Shown: in pieces, positions 1 through 5,759 of the stretch
How positions within the stretch are numbered: position 1 is the first letter of the stretch
Layout: every line of letters starts with the position of its first letter
Assembly (NCBI GenBank): GCA_902766115.1
Contig: CACXCL010000050.1
Span: forward strand, 1-5,816
Source: an uncultured Ruminococcus sp.
GTDB taxonomy: Bacteria; Bacillota; Clostridia; Oscillospirales; CAG-272
DNA: 5,816 nt
Direction: 5' to 3'
Notes under the pieces: model-generated
The model's database searches: none
Told to the model about the DNA's origin: nothing
The model's input: the letters and a program-made list of their open reading frames with translations, nothing else
Position numbers and translations under genes: made by a program

Positions 1-31
1 CGAGTTCACAAAAGAAAGTGAGGAGCTTTTC

Positions 32-349
32 ATGTTTGCGATCATCGAAACAGGCGGAAAGCAGTACAAGGTCAGCGAAGGCGACGTGATCTTCGTTGAG
101 AAGCTTGATGTAAACGAGGGTGACGAGGTAAAATTCGACCGGGTCCTCGGCGTGTCCGAAGGAGACGCTTTCACGGTGGGCACACCTCTCGTCGACGGCG
201 CAGTCGTCACTGCAAAGGCCATAACGAACGGCAAGGGCAAGAAGATCCACGTTATGACTTACAAGCCCAAAAAGAACGAGAAAAGAAAAATCGGTCACAG
301 ACAGCCTTATACGAAGGTTCAGATCGAATCCATTTCTGCCGGAAAGTAA
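32..349 (+). CDS. rplU: 50S ribosomal protein L21
   Basis: Large-subunit ribosomal protein L21, which binds 23S rRNA in the 50S subunit. The 105-residue product is full length for the family (usually just over 100 residues). It opens with the hallmark FAIIETGGKQYKV and ends with the basic rRNA-binding stretch containing YKPKKN and GHRQPYTKV at about residues 77-96. The start at 32 is supported by a purine-rich Shine-Dalgarno (AGGAG, 21-25) six nt upstream. It is the first of three genes in the conserved order rplU-prp-rpmA, with only 9 nt to prp. Its promoter, and any L21 autoregulatory leader RNA, would lie left of the window. The identification is secure from the sequence itself. Confidence 0.98.
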   Translation: MFAIIETGGKQYKVSEGDVIFVEKLDVNEGDEVKFDRVLGVSEGDAFTVGTPLVDGAVVTAKAITNGKGKKIHVMTYKPKKNEKRKIGHRQPYTKVQIESISAGK

Positions 350-358
350 TTCGGTAAA

Positions 359-709
359 ATGACGAAGATAGTTTTTCTCAGGCGGGACGGAGCATTCTGG
401 GGCTTCGAAGAGCACGGCCACACGGGATACGGCGAATCCGGAGACGACGTATTGTGCGCAGCTCTTTCCGCCATGACCATGCTTATCATCAACACGATCG
501 AGATCTCCTTTGCGTCTGACGTTGAGTATAACGTCAACGAAGGCGCCACGGAAATTTCAGTGAGGTGCAGAGCGGCTTTGCCCGATTCCGGCGCCGACGA
601 GGATAAGAGGTACGCGATCGAGGGGCTTTTCAAAGGTTATTACTATCAGCTCAACGATCTGCTCGAAGAATACTACGACTATCTCGACGTTGAAGTCGTC
701 GACGACTGA
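359..709 (+). CDS. prp: Ribosomal-processing cysteine protease Prp (YsxB family)
   Basis: Cytoplasmic cysteine protease that removes the N-terminal extension of ribosomal protein L27 in Bacillota; the Staphylococcus aureus enzyme is the characterised example. The 116-residue product has the family signature near its N-terminus: GHTGYGESGDDVLCAALSA, in which His21 and Cys33 are the expected catalytic pair, with the usual 12-residue separation. The C-terminus is strongly acidic and tyrosine-rich (residues 103-116). The gene lies between rplU and rpmA, the standard position, and the matching cleavage site is visible in the rpmA product. No good Shine-Dalgarno sits close to the ATG. The nearest candidate (GGAAAG, 341-346) is at the rplU stop and far from the start, so translation is probably coupled to rplU across the 9-nt gap. 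Function is assigned by family and context, with high confidence. Confidence 0.95.
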   Translation: MTKIVFLRRDGAFWGFEEHGHTGYGESGDDVLCAALSAMTMLIINTIEISFASDVEYNVNEGATEISVRCRAALPDSGADEDKRYAIEGLFKGYYYQLNDLLEEYYDYLDVEVVDD

Positions 710-718
710 CGTTCAACG
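688..718 (+). other. Inverted repeat / RNA hairpin spanning the prp stop codon
   Basis: Arm CGTTGAAGTC (688-697) pairs with GAC (708-710) and TTCAACG (712-718), giving ten base pairs interrupted by one bulged G (711) and a 10-nt loop. The prp stop codon (707-709) lies in the 3' arm. No T-run follows, so it is not an intrinsic terminator. It could separate prp from rpmA in the mRNA or act as a processing site. The pairing is seen directly; the role is inference. Confidence 0.4.
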
Positions 719-751
719 AATGAAAATGATGAAAGGGAAAGGTGTTACAAG

Positions 752-1033
752 ATGTTCAGAATAAGCCTGCAGTTTTTTGCACATAAAAAAGGCGGCGGTT
801 CCACGAAGAACGGTCGCGACAGCGAAGCTAAAAGACTCGGAGTAAAGCGCGCTGACGGTCAGGATATCCTGGCCGGCGGTATCATCGTCAGACAGAGAGG
901 AACAAAGATCCGCCCCGGCAAGAATGTCGGACGCGGAAACGACGATACTCTTTTCGCTCTTATCGACGGTAAGGTCAAATTCGAGCACGCCGTAGGCGGC
1001 AAGAAACAGGTCAGTGTTTACGCTGCCGAGTAA
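752..1033 (+). CDS. rpmA: 50S ribosomal protein L27 with Prp-cleavable N-terminal extension
   Basis: Large-subunit ribosomal protein L27, whose N-terminus reaches toward the peptidyl-transferase centre. The 93-residue product contains the family hallmark around STKNGRDSEAKRLGVKR (residues 17-33) and the conserved GxIIVRQRGTKIRPGxNVG core. It begins MFRISLQFF, the extension found in Bacillota. By homology with S. aureus, Prp should cut between Phe9 and Ala10, leaving AHKKGGGS as the mature start, equivalent to the unextended E. coli protein. A Shine-Dalgarno-like AAAGGTG (738-744) lies seven nt before the ATG. Beginning at this ATG keeps the cleavage site intact. A terminator follows 16 nt after the stop, ending the ribosomal operon without obgE. 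Confidence 0.98.
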   Translation: MFRISLQFFAHKKGGGSTKNGRDSEAKRLGVKRADGQDILAGGIIVRQRGTKIRPGKNVGRGNDDTLFALIDGKVKFEHAVGGKKQVSVYAAE

Positions 1034-1041
1034 ACTGCATA

Positions 1042-1073
1042 TTGAAAGTACAGAGAGTCGATCGTCTTATGAT
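1042..1073 (+). promoter_or_regulatory. Weak candidate promoter for the nitrilase operon, inside the terminator
   Basis: A TTGAAA box (1042-1047) and a TATGAT box (1068-1073) each match the sigma-A consensus at five of six positions, but they are separated by 20 nt, longer than the preferred 17. The -10 box falls in the loop and inner 3' arm of the rpmA terminator. Nothing better is seen in the 90 nt before the next gene. If it is not real, the operon depends on terminator readthrough or on a promoter inside rpmA. Confidence 0.25.
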
Positions 1074-1088
1074 CTGACTCTCTGTTTT
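1050..1088 (+). terminator. Intrinsic terminator after rpmA
   Basis: ACAGAGAGTC (1050-1059) pairs perfectly with GACTCTCTGT (1076-1085). An inner GATC/GATC helix (1060-1063 with 1071-1074) is offset by one bulged T (1075), and the loop is 7 nt. A short T-run (1085-1088) follows. The T-run is only four long, so termination may be partial and some readthrough into the next operon is possible. Confidence 0.8.
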
Positions 1089-1123
1089 ATGAAAAGGGAA
1101 ATCAGAACAGCGGAGAGCGATAT

Positions 1124-1981
1124 ATGAAACTCGGATTGATTCAGGTGAAGCAAAATCGCGGCGAGGAGCTCGAGGCAAGGCAGGAAGGTATGCTCGCCCA
1201 GGCTCGCTGCTGCTATGAGGACGGCGCCGATCTCGTTTTTTTTCCGGAGGAACATCAGTACGTGATGGAGGACGGCGTTCTCACCCGTCCGGACGAACTG
1301 CGGGAGATCACGGAAAAGTGGAAAGAGCGCTGTTCCGCGCTTGCGCGGGAGTATTCCGCATATCTCGTCCCCTGGGACTACGAGGTGGCGGACGGGAAGA
1401 TATATAACACCTCATACGTTCTCGACAGAACGGGCAGGGAGACAGGCAGATTCAGAAAAGTACATCTGCCTTATTTCGAACAAAAGAAGGGAATTTCGAC
1501 AGGCGACGATTTTCCGGTGTTTGACCTCGATTTCGGCAAAGTGGGAATAATGATCTGCTGGGACAATTATTTCCCGGAGTCCGCCCGGATCCTCACAAAC
1601 CGCGGAGCGGAACTGATCCTTTTTCCCCTTTACGGAGACACTGTACGCCCGGGGTGGGAGATAAAGCTCCGCGCCCGCGCCATCGACAACGCAGTTTATA
1701 TCGCATCGGAACAGATCGACAACGTTTACACCTGCGCTTTCTCCGGCGTTGTACGTCCTGATGGCGAGATCGTCGAAAAACTGACGGATGCCCCGGCGCA
1801 CCGGGTGTTGGACATCGATCTTAAAGACCGTGCGATCACCCACAGCACCGGCGATCCGAACGTCAGCGAGGATATAGGTCTCTACACAGCAAAGTGCCGT
1901 AACACCGCGGCGTACGGAGGCATTTTCGAGAAACGTGACCCCTCCTGGGACGAGGTATTTCTCGGAAAGGCTCCTCAATGA
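1124..1981 (+). CDS. Nitrilase-superfamily carbon-nitrogen hydrolase (amidase-like)
   Basis: Member of the nitrilase superfamily, whose enzymes hydrolyse non-peptide C-N bonds of amides or N-carbamoyl compounds through a Glu-Lys-Cys triad. The 285-residue length suits a single-domain enzyme. The expected residues are visible: Glu42 in FFPEE, Lys112 in FRKVHLP, and Cys145 in ICWDNYFPE; Glu119 may be the additional conserved Glu. GAELILFPLYGD (161-172) and RARAIDN (183-189) are also typical. There is no signal peptide, so the enzyme is cytosolic. A Shine-Dalgarno (GGAGAG, 1112-1117) lies six nt before the ATG. It resembles N-carbamoylputrescine amidase around the Cys, but no polyamine genes are nearby. 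As first gene of a carbohydrate-type operon, it more plausibly acts on an amidated or carbamoylated sugar derivative. Family is certain; substrate is unknown. Confidence 0.9.
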   Translation: MKLGLIQVKQNRGEELEARQEGMLAQARCCYEDGADLVFFPEEHQYVMEDGVLTRPDELREITEKWKERCSALAREYSAYLVPWDYEVADGKIYNTSYVLDRTGRETGRFRKVHLPYFEQKKGISTGDDFPVFDLDFGKVGIMICWDNYFPESARILTNRGAELILFPLYGDTVRPGWEIKLRARAIDNAVYIASEQIDNVYTCAFSGVVRPDGEIVEKLTDAPAHRVLDIDLKDRAITHSTGDPNVSEDIGLYTAKCRNTAAYGGIFEKRDPSWDEVFLGKAPQ

Positions 1982-1993
1982 AGAACGAAGGAG
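1971..1993 (+). promoter_or_regulatory. Shine-Dalgarno of the DUF2264 gene with a possible pairing partner
   Basis: AAGGAG (1988-1993) stands five nt before the ATG at 1999 and decides that start over the in-frame ATG at 1978. CTCCT (1971-1975), in the last codons of the nitrilase gene, is complementary to AGGAG (1989-1993). A ribosome finishing the nitrilase gene (stop 1979-1981) would open this pairing, which would couple the two genes. The helix is only 5 bp, so the coupling is tentative. Confidence 0.5.
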
Positions 1994-1998
1994 ATAAA

Positions 1999-3864
1999 AT
2001 GACAGACAGAGAATACCTGAAAGACGTCGCAAAGCGGATCCTTCTCCCGTCGGTGGCCGACGCCGCCGACCGGTTTTACAATCGGAAGGATTATATCACG
2101 ACGGATCAGGTCGGATATAAACTGACGGAAATGGAAGCGCTGCTCCGGCCCCTTTGGGGCATCGCGCCGCTCCTGAAGGAAGATGATCTTACCGTAAGCC
2201 AGGACGGAGTAGACGTGAGCGTCGGCGCGCTGTACAGGGATATCATGCTGAAAGGTACGGGCGATCACGGCGACTTCCTTTTTTCGAAATATTCGTCAAG
2301 GAGCGAAGAGGACTTTTCAAATCAGGCCATCACCGAGATCGCGGCGTACTGTATAGCGTTGTACCTCGCTCCCGAGGTTTTATGGGAGCCGTATTCCGAC
2401 AGCGAACGCCGGACGGTGGGCGAATGGATCAAAAAATGGTCGATCTTCGCTCTGCGCCATTCATGGGAAAACAATCATTATTGGTTTCCGATCATTTCCG
2501 TCACCGCTCTTGAAAGACTCGGGATAGACTGCGGAGATTTGAACGACATAATGGATCACGCGCTCTCCTTCCTCGACTCCATGTACGTCGGCGACGGCTG
2601 GTATCAGGACGGAGTCTTCGGCAGGTTCGATTATTATCTTGCCTGGTCCAATCATCTGTATCCTCTGCTCTGGTCCATGATTGCAGAGGGCACCCGTTTT
2701 TACGACGCCGGAAGAGCCGCGGAGTACAGAAAAAGGACCGAGCGTTTCGTGCCGTACTATCTCCACTGCTTTGATACCGACGGCTCCTGTCCTCCCATGG
2801 GAAGATCTCTCAGCTACAGATTTGCCGAGAGCGCCATTTTTGCCGCGGCAGCTCTTGCGGGATGCAGAATACCCTACGGCGCGGCGAGACGGGCGCTGAT
2901 AAAAAACGTCTCGTATTTCGACAACGGTCTCAATCTTCCCGACGGGCTCATGAAACCGGGGTATCGCTATCCGTCTCCTTCTCTTGCGGAATCGTATACC
3001 TCAGAGGGCGGCTCCCTCTGGTGCGCCAAGACCTTTATCGCTTTGTGCCTCGGCGAAGATCATCCTTTCTGGTCGGCGCCCGGGGAGGCTCTTCCCATTG
3101 AAAAAGGGAAATATACGGTGTTTCCGGAATCGGAGAAGATCGTCATGCCTCTTTCCGGTAACCCTGAAAACGGAGTTACTCTGTACAACAACACCGCTCA
3201 TTACTTTCAGGGCGTGTTCGGACACACTTTTAACGACATGGCGTCGTTTTACTCCAAATTCGCCTATAACTCCCGTTCGGGATTCGGGATCTCCACTGCT
3301 GACAGGACGTCTCTCGATAACATGGTCGCCCTTGTCACGCCGGACAGGACAATGGTCTCTCACAGGCGGTCTTTCTCTGACCTCGGACATGACGGAAACG
3401 TGCTCTCCTCCCGTCATACGCCGTTTTCAAACGATCCGGATTCCTCGGTGGAAACGAAACTGCTGATCCTCGACGGCACGGTCCACGTCCGCGCCCATAA
3501 GATCATCCTCTCGCGCAGATACGCGATCCGCGAAGGCGGCTTCTCCGTTTCTTACCCGGACGACGGAGTGATTTTCGACGGAAACCGCGTTGTAGAGGAC
3601 GGCGTGACCAGCGTCGTCGAGACGGTCTCCTCCTGCGGACACATTTACAGGGTTGAATTCCACACGCCGGAGAGGCATCTTCTGGCGCCTCAAAGCGCCT
3701 ATCCCGTTTACGAAACTCCGGATCTCGAGCCGGGCACTTACTATATCGCCTCGTCGTTTTATTTCGGTCCCGCCGAATCGGAAGAGCTTCCGGAGCTCTC
3801 TTTGGACGGCTCCGTCGTCACGGTGAGATTCAGAGGCATGACAGAAAGGCTGGTTCTCAGTTGA
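1999..3864 (+). CDS. DUF2264 domain-containing protein, putative glycan-active enzyme
   Basis: Full-length member of the DUF2264 family, 621 residues from the chosen start. Family hallmarks appear in order: EALLRPLWGIAPLL (46-59), NNHYWFP (158-164), GWYQDG and FDYYLAWSNHLYPLLW (200-225), GRSLSYRFA (268-276), EGGSLWCAKTFIALCLGEDHPFW (336-358). The N-terminal ~365 residues look alpha-helical, fitting an (alpha/alpha) toroid. The remainder is beta-rich. From memory, DUF2264 proteins have been linked to beta-glucuronidase family GH154; this needs checking, and I assign no catalytic residue. There is no signal peptide or membrane segment, so it probably acts in the cytosol on imported oligosaccharide. 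The start at 1999 has a strong AAGGAG. The alternative ATG at 1978 would add seven residues (628 in total) and overlap the upstream stop by 4 nt. It overlaps the next gene by 4 nt. Confidence 0.9.
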   Translation: MTDREYLKDVAKRILLPSVADAADRFYNRKDYITTDQVGYKLTEMEALLRPLWGIAPLLKEDDLTVSQDGVDVSVGALYRDIMLKGTGDHGDFLFSKYSSRSEEDFSNQAITEIAAYCIALYLAPEVLWEPYSDSERRTVGEWIKKWSIFALRHSWENNHYWFPIISVTALERLGIDCGDLNDIMDHALSFLDSMYVGDGWYQDGVFGRFDYYLAWSNHLYPLLWSMIAEGTRFYDAGRAAEYRKRTERFVPYYLHCFDTDGSCPPMGRSLSYRFAESAIFAAAALAGCRIPYGAARRALIKNVSYFDNGLNLPDGLMKPGYRYPSPSLAESYTSEGGSLWCAKTFIALCLGEDHPFWSAPGEALPIEKGKYTVFPESEKIVMPLSGNPENGVTLYNNTAHYFQGVFGHTFNDMASFYSKFAYNSRSGFGISTADRTSLDNMVALVTPDRTMVSHRRSFSDLGHDGNVLSSRHTPFSNDPDSSVETKLLILDGTVHVRAHKIILSRRYAIREGGFSVSYPDDGVIFDGNRVVEDGVTSVVETVSSCGHIYRVEFHTPERHLLAPQSAYPVYETPDLEPGTYYIASSFYFGPAESEELPELSLDGSVVTVRFRGMTERLVLS

Positions 3865-4859
3865 AAGTATTGGTCACAATGAAAAAAGGTCCCGTGAGGG
3901 ACGGATTTATATCTGCCGACAATGTAAAGCTTCTTCGCGAGAACTTCGACGTTGTATTCAACGAGACCCGCGAAGAAATGACCGAGGAGGGATTGTCCGC
4001 CGCCCTGCGGGACGGATATGACGCCGTCCTCACGGGGTGGGGAAGCCCGTTCATCGGCGACGCAGGCGGACTCCGTCTTATCGCTCACACCGGCGGGAGC
4101 GTCGGCGATATAGTTGACGAGAGGACCTACGGCAGCGGCGTCAAAGTCATAAGTGCGAACCGCATATACGCCGAATCTACGGCTGAAGGCGTTCTTGCGT
4201 ACATTCTTTCCGCGCTCCGGAACATTCCCCGCGAGACTTCTCTCATGAGGGAGAGTTATTACTGGAAGGAAGACGGACTGCTGGACAGCGTCGGGCTTAT
4301 CGGAAAGACAGTCGGCGTCATCGGAGTGGGCGCCGTGGCGAAGAATCTCATCAGACTTTTGACTCCTTTCAGGGTAAAGCTTTTGCTTTATGATGATTAC
4401 GAGATAGACACACGATCCCTTGGACCCGTCGAAGCGGAGCAGACGACTCTCGGGAGAGTATTATCTGAAAGCGACGTTGTGACCGTCCACGCCGCATTGA
4501 CCGATAAGACCCGCGGGATGATAGGGAAGGAAGAGTTTTCTCAGATCAGGGACGGTGCGCTGTTCGTCAACGCGTCGAGAGGCCCGATAATTGACGAGCA
4601 AGCCCTGATCGAATCGCTCAAGGCGGGAAGATTCCGCGCATTCCTCGACGTTTACGAGAGGGAACCTCTCCCGGCGGAAAGCGAACTGCGCCGTCTCCCG
4701 AACGTTCTTCTTATGCCTCACAGGGCGGGACCCGCGAATGATCTGTATCCCGCGATCGGTCGTGAGATCATACTCGACATGATCAGATTCCGCGACGGCG
4801 AAGAACTGAAATACGAGATCCGTCGCGACGACGCGTTGCGAATGACACGAAACAGGTGA
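3861..4859 (+). CDS. D-isomer-specific 2-hydroxyacid dehydrogenase (NAD-dependent)
   Basis: Cytosolic oxidoreductase of the D-2-hydroxyacid dehydrogenase family, interconverting a 2-hydroxy acid and its 2-oxo acid with NAD(H). At 332 residues it has only the catalytic and nucleotide-binding domains and no ACT domain. HTGGSVGDIVD (76-86) is the substrate-side loop. VGVIGVGAVAKNL (151-163) is the Rossmann motif, with Ala160 where the third glycine usually stands. Catalytic residues are Arg240 (NASRGPIID), Glu268 (DVYEREPLP) and His287 (MPHRAG). Translation appears to start at TTG 3861, overlapping the upstream TGA by 4 nt. That start keeps the first beta strand (KVLVT); the later ATG at 3879 would cut it and lacks a ribosome-binding site. 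Exact substrate is unknown; operon context suggests a sugar-derived acid rather than serine biosynthesis. Confidence 0.92.
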   Translation: MKVLVTMKKGPVRDGFISADNVKLLRENFDVVFNETREEMTEEGLSAALRDGYDAVLTGWGSPFIGDAGGLRLIAHTGGSVGDIVDERTYGSGVKVISANRIYAESTAEGVLAYILSALRNIPRETSLMRESYYWKEDGLLDSVGLIGKTVGVIGVGAVAKNLIRLLTPFRVKLLLYDDYEIDTRSLGPVEAEQTTLGRVLSESDVVTVHAALTDKTRGMIGKEEFSQIRDGALFVNASRGPIIDEQALIESLKAGRFRAFLDVYEREPLPAESELRRLPNVLLMPHRAGPANDLYPAIGREIILDMIRFRDGEELKYEIRRDDALRMTRNR

Positions 4860-4861
4860 GG
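4858..4861 (+). promoter_or_regulatory. Shine-Dalgarno deciding the isomerase start
   Basis: GAGG lies six nt before the ATG at 4868 and overlaps the stop codon of the dehydrogenase gene (4857-4859). The in-frame GTG at 4856 has no comparable site upstream. It would add only the residues M-R-R-G ahead of the natural first strand IKTAFSTLS. Confidence 0.5.
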
Positions 4862-4867
4862 CGCGGG

Positions 4868-5641
4868 ATGATAAAAACTGCTTTTTCCACGCTCTCGCTG
4901 CCTGATTGCACGCCGGAGGACATCGCCGCTCTCGCCCGTGAACTGAGATTTGACGGGATCGAGATTCGGCTTGATCCGGACGGGACTTTCCGCGGTCTTG
5001 GACCCGATGAATCTGACGGGATCAGGCGGCTTTTTGACCGGATCGAGATCCTGTCTCTCAATTCCGGGATCACGGTGACGCCTGCTTTCCGGGATACAGA
5101 CGAACTTTTGCATCTCGTCTGTTTTGCGAAGAAAATCGGCGCCGGAGGCGTCCGTGTATTCGGCGATCCTTCCGCCGGCGGTTTGAGCGATTTGCCGGCA
5201 CTTGCCGCTTCTTTTAAAAAAATCTGTTCGAAAGTATCCGGAAACGGTGTAAAAATACTTCTCGAGACTCACGGAGTTCTTTCTTCCGCGTCAGATATCC
5301 GACGCCTATGCACCCTTGTCGACGACAGATCGCTCAGGGTGATTTGGGACGTTCACCACACGGTGGAGGCGGGAGAGCATTTGAGGGAGTCGGCGGTTTG
5401 CCTTTCGGGTCTTGTGGCGCACGTTCACATGAAAGACGCCCGCGCATCAAACGGGCGGTATGTCATGACGCGTCTCGGAGACGGGGAACTGTCCCCGCGG
5501 GATGTGCGAGAACAGCTTGAAACAATCGCTCCGGGTTGCGCTTTGTCCCTCGAATGGGAGGAATTCTGGCATCCTGAACTCAAAGGTCTGTACTCCTCTC
5601 CGCGTGAGCTGCTTGAATCGTATCTTGAGTGGATAAAATGA
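4868..5641 (+). CDS. Sugar phosphate isomerase/epimerase-like TIM-barrel protein
   Basis: Member of the xylose isomerase-like / AP endonuclease 2 TIM-barrel superfamily, which includes sugar and sugar-acid isomerases, epimerases and dehydratases that use a divalent metal. The 257-residue product is about normal for a single barrel. Strand motifs appear in order: FSTLSLPD (6-13), GIEIRLD (30-36), VRVFGD (95-100), LLETHG (131-136), VIWDVHHT (158-165), HVHMKDA (185-191), LGDGEL (203-208), LSLEWEEFW (227-235). Likely metal ligands are Glu133, Asp161, His187 and Glu229. There is no signal peptide, so it is cytosolic. The start at ATG 4868 is preferred on its GAGG site; a GTG at 4856 overlapping the upstream stop would give 261 residues. 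As last gene of the operon it probably converts a sugar or keto-sugar intermediate; the exact reaction cannot be read from sequence. Confidence 0.88.
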   Translation: MIKTAFSTLSLPDCTPEDIAALARELRFDGIEIRLDPDGTFRGLGPDESDGIRRLFDRIEILSLNSGITVTPAFRDTDELLHLVCFAKKIGAGGVRVFGDPSAGGLSDLPALAASFKKICSKVSGNGVKILLETHGVLSSASDIRRLCTLVDDRSLRVIWDVHHTVEAGEHLRESAVCLSGLVAHVHMKDARASNGRYVMTRLGDGELSPRDVREQLETIAPGCALSLEWEEFWHPELKGLYSSPRELLESYLEWIK

Positions 5642-5656
5642 AAAGAATTGCGCCGA

Positions 5657-5688
5657 GGGAGGCACTTCGTAAGGAAGTGCCCCCTTTT
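5657..5688 (+). terminator. Intrinsic terminator closing the four-gene operon
   Basis: GGCACTTC (5661-5668) pairs perfectly with GAAGTGCC (5674-5681) around the 5-nt loop GTAAG. After one A-C mismatch the stem extends with GG (5658-5659) to CC (5683-5684) and a possible G-T pair. TTTT (5685-5688) follows, with more T-rich sequence to 5696. It begins 15 nt after the isomerase stop. Confidence 0.88.
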
Positions 5689-5694
5689 GCTTTA

Positions 5695-5723
5695 TTGGCT
5701 ACACCGGTCGGCAATAGTATAAT
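5695..5723 (+). promoter_or_regulatory. Sigma-A-type promoter of the right-edge gene
   Basis: The -35 box TTGGCT (5695-5700, four of six consensus positions) and a perfect -10 box TATAAT (5718-5723) are separated by exactly 17 nt. The region is A+T-rich. Transcription should start near 5730, leaving a leader of about 30 nt. The -35 box lies only 7 nt past the preceding terminator's T-run, so the gene is an independent transcription unit. Confidence 0.75.
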
Positions 5724-5730
5724 GATTATA

Positions 5731-5746
5731 ACAAATCGAAGTTTGT
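5731..5746 (+). other. Small hairpin at the predicted 5' end of the right-edge transcript
   Basis: ACAAA (5731-5735) pairs with TTTGT (5742-5746), with a possible T-G pair enclosing the tetraloop CGAA. It sits where the mRNA would begin and just before the Shine-Dalgarno (5747-5753). It might stabilise the transcript or serve as an operator, but it is short and A+T-rich and may be chance. Confidence 0.2.
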
Positions 5747-5759
5747 AAGGGTGAAGAAA

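Noticed and set aside
319..633. 104-codon minus-strand frame over prp
   Set aside because: prp is supported by catalytic residues and conserved gene order; the opposite frame has neither.
1978..1998. Upstream ATG at 1978 as start of the DUF2264 protein
   Set aside because: The ATG at 1999 has a strong AAGGAG at ideal spacing, and residues added by the earlier start (MKNEGDK) simply translate that ribosome-binding site.
1412..2032. 206-codon open frame on the minus strand
   Set aside because: It lies opposite the well-supported nitrilase gene, has no recognisable domain or good start context, and is explained by the codon bias of the + strand gene.
3001..3417. 138-codon minus-strand frame inside the DUF2264 gene
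   Set aside because: Antisense shadow without a ribosome-binding site or recognisable domain.
2984..3466. 160-codon + strand frame inside the DUF2264 gene
   Set aside because: It is another frame of a gene with clear family motifs; its Arg/Ser/Pro-rich translation is typical of frame shadows.
4950..5075. Recurring GGGATC / GGATCGAGAT words suggesting a short direct repeat
   Set aside because: They fall at irregular spacing and encode unremarkable Gly-Ile or Arg-Ile-Glu codons in the isomerase gene; no extended identity surrounds them.
4718..5272. 184-codon open frame on the minus strand
   Set aside because: It is antisense to the dehydrogenase and isomerase genes, which show complete conserved motifs, and its own translation is low-complexity in charged residues with no family resemblance.
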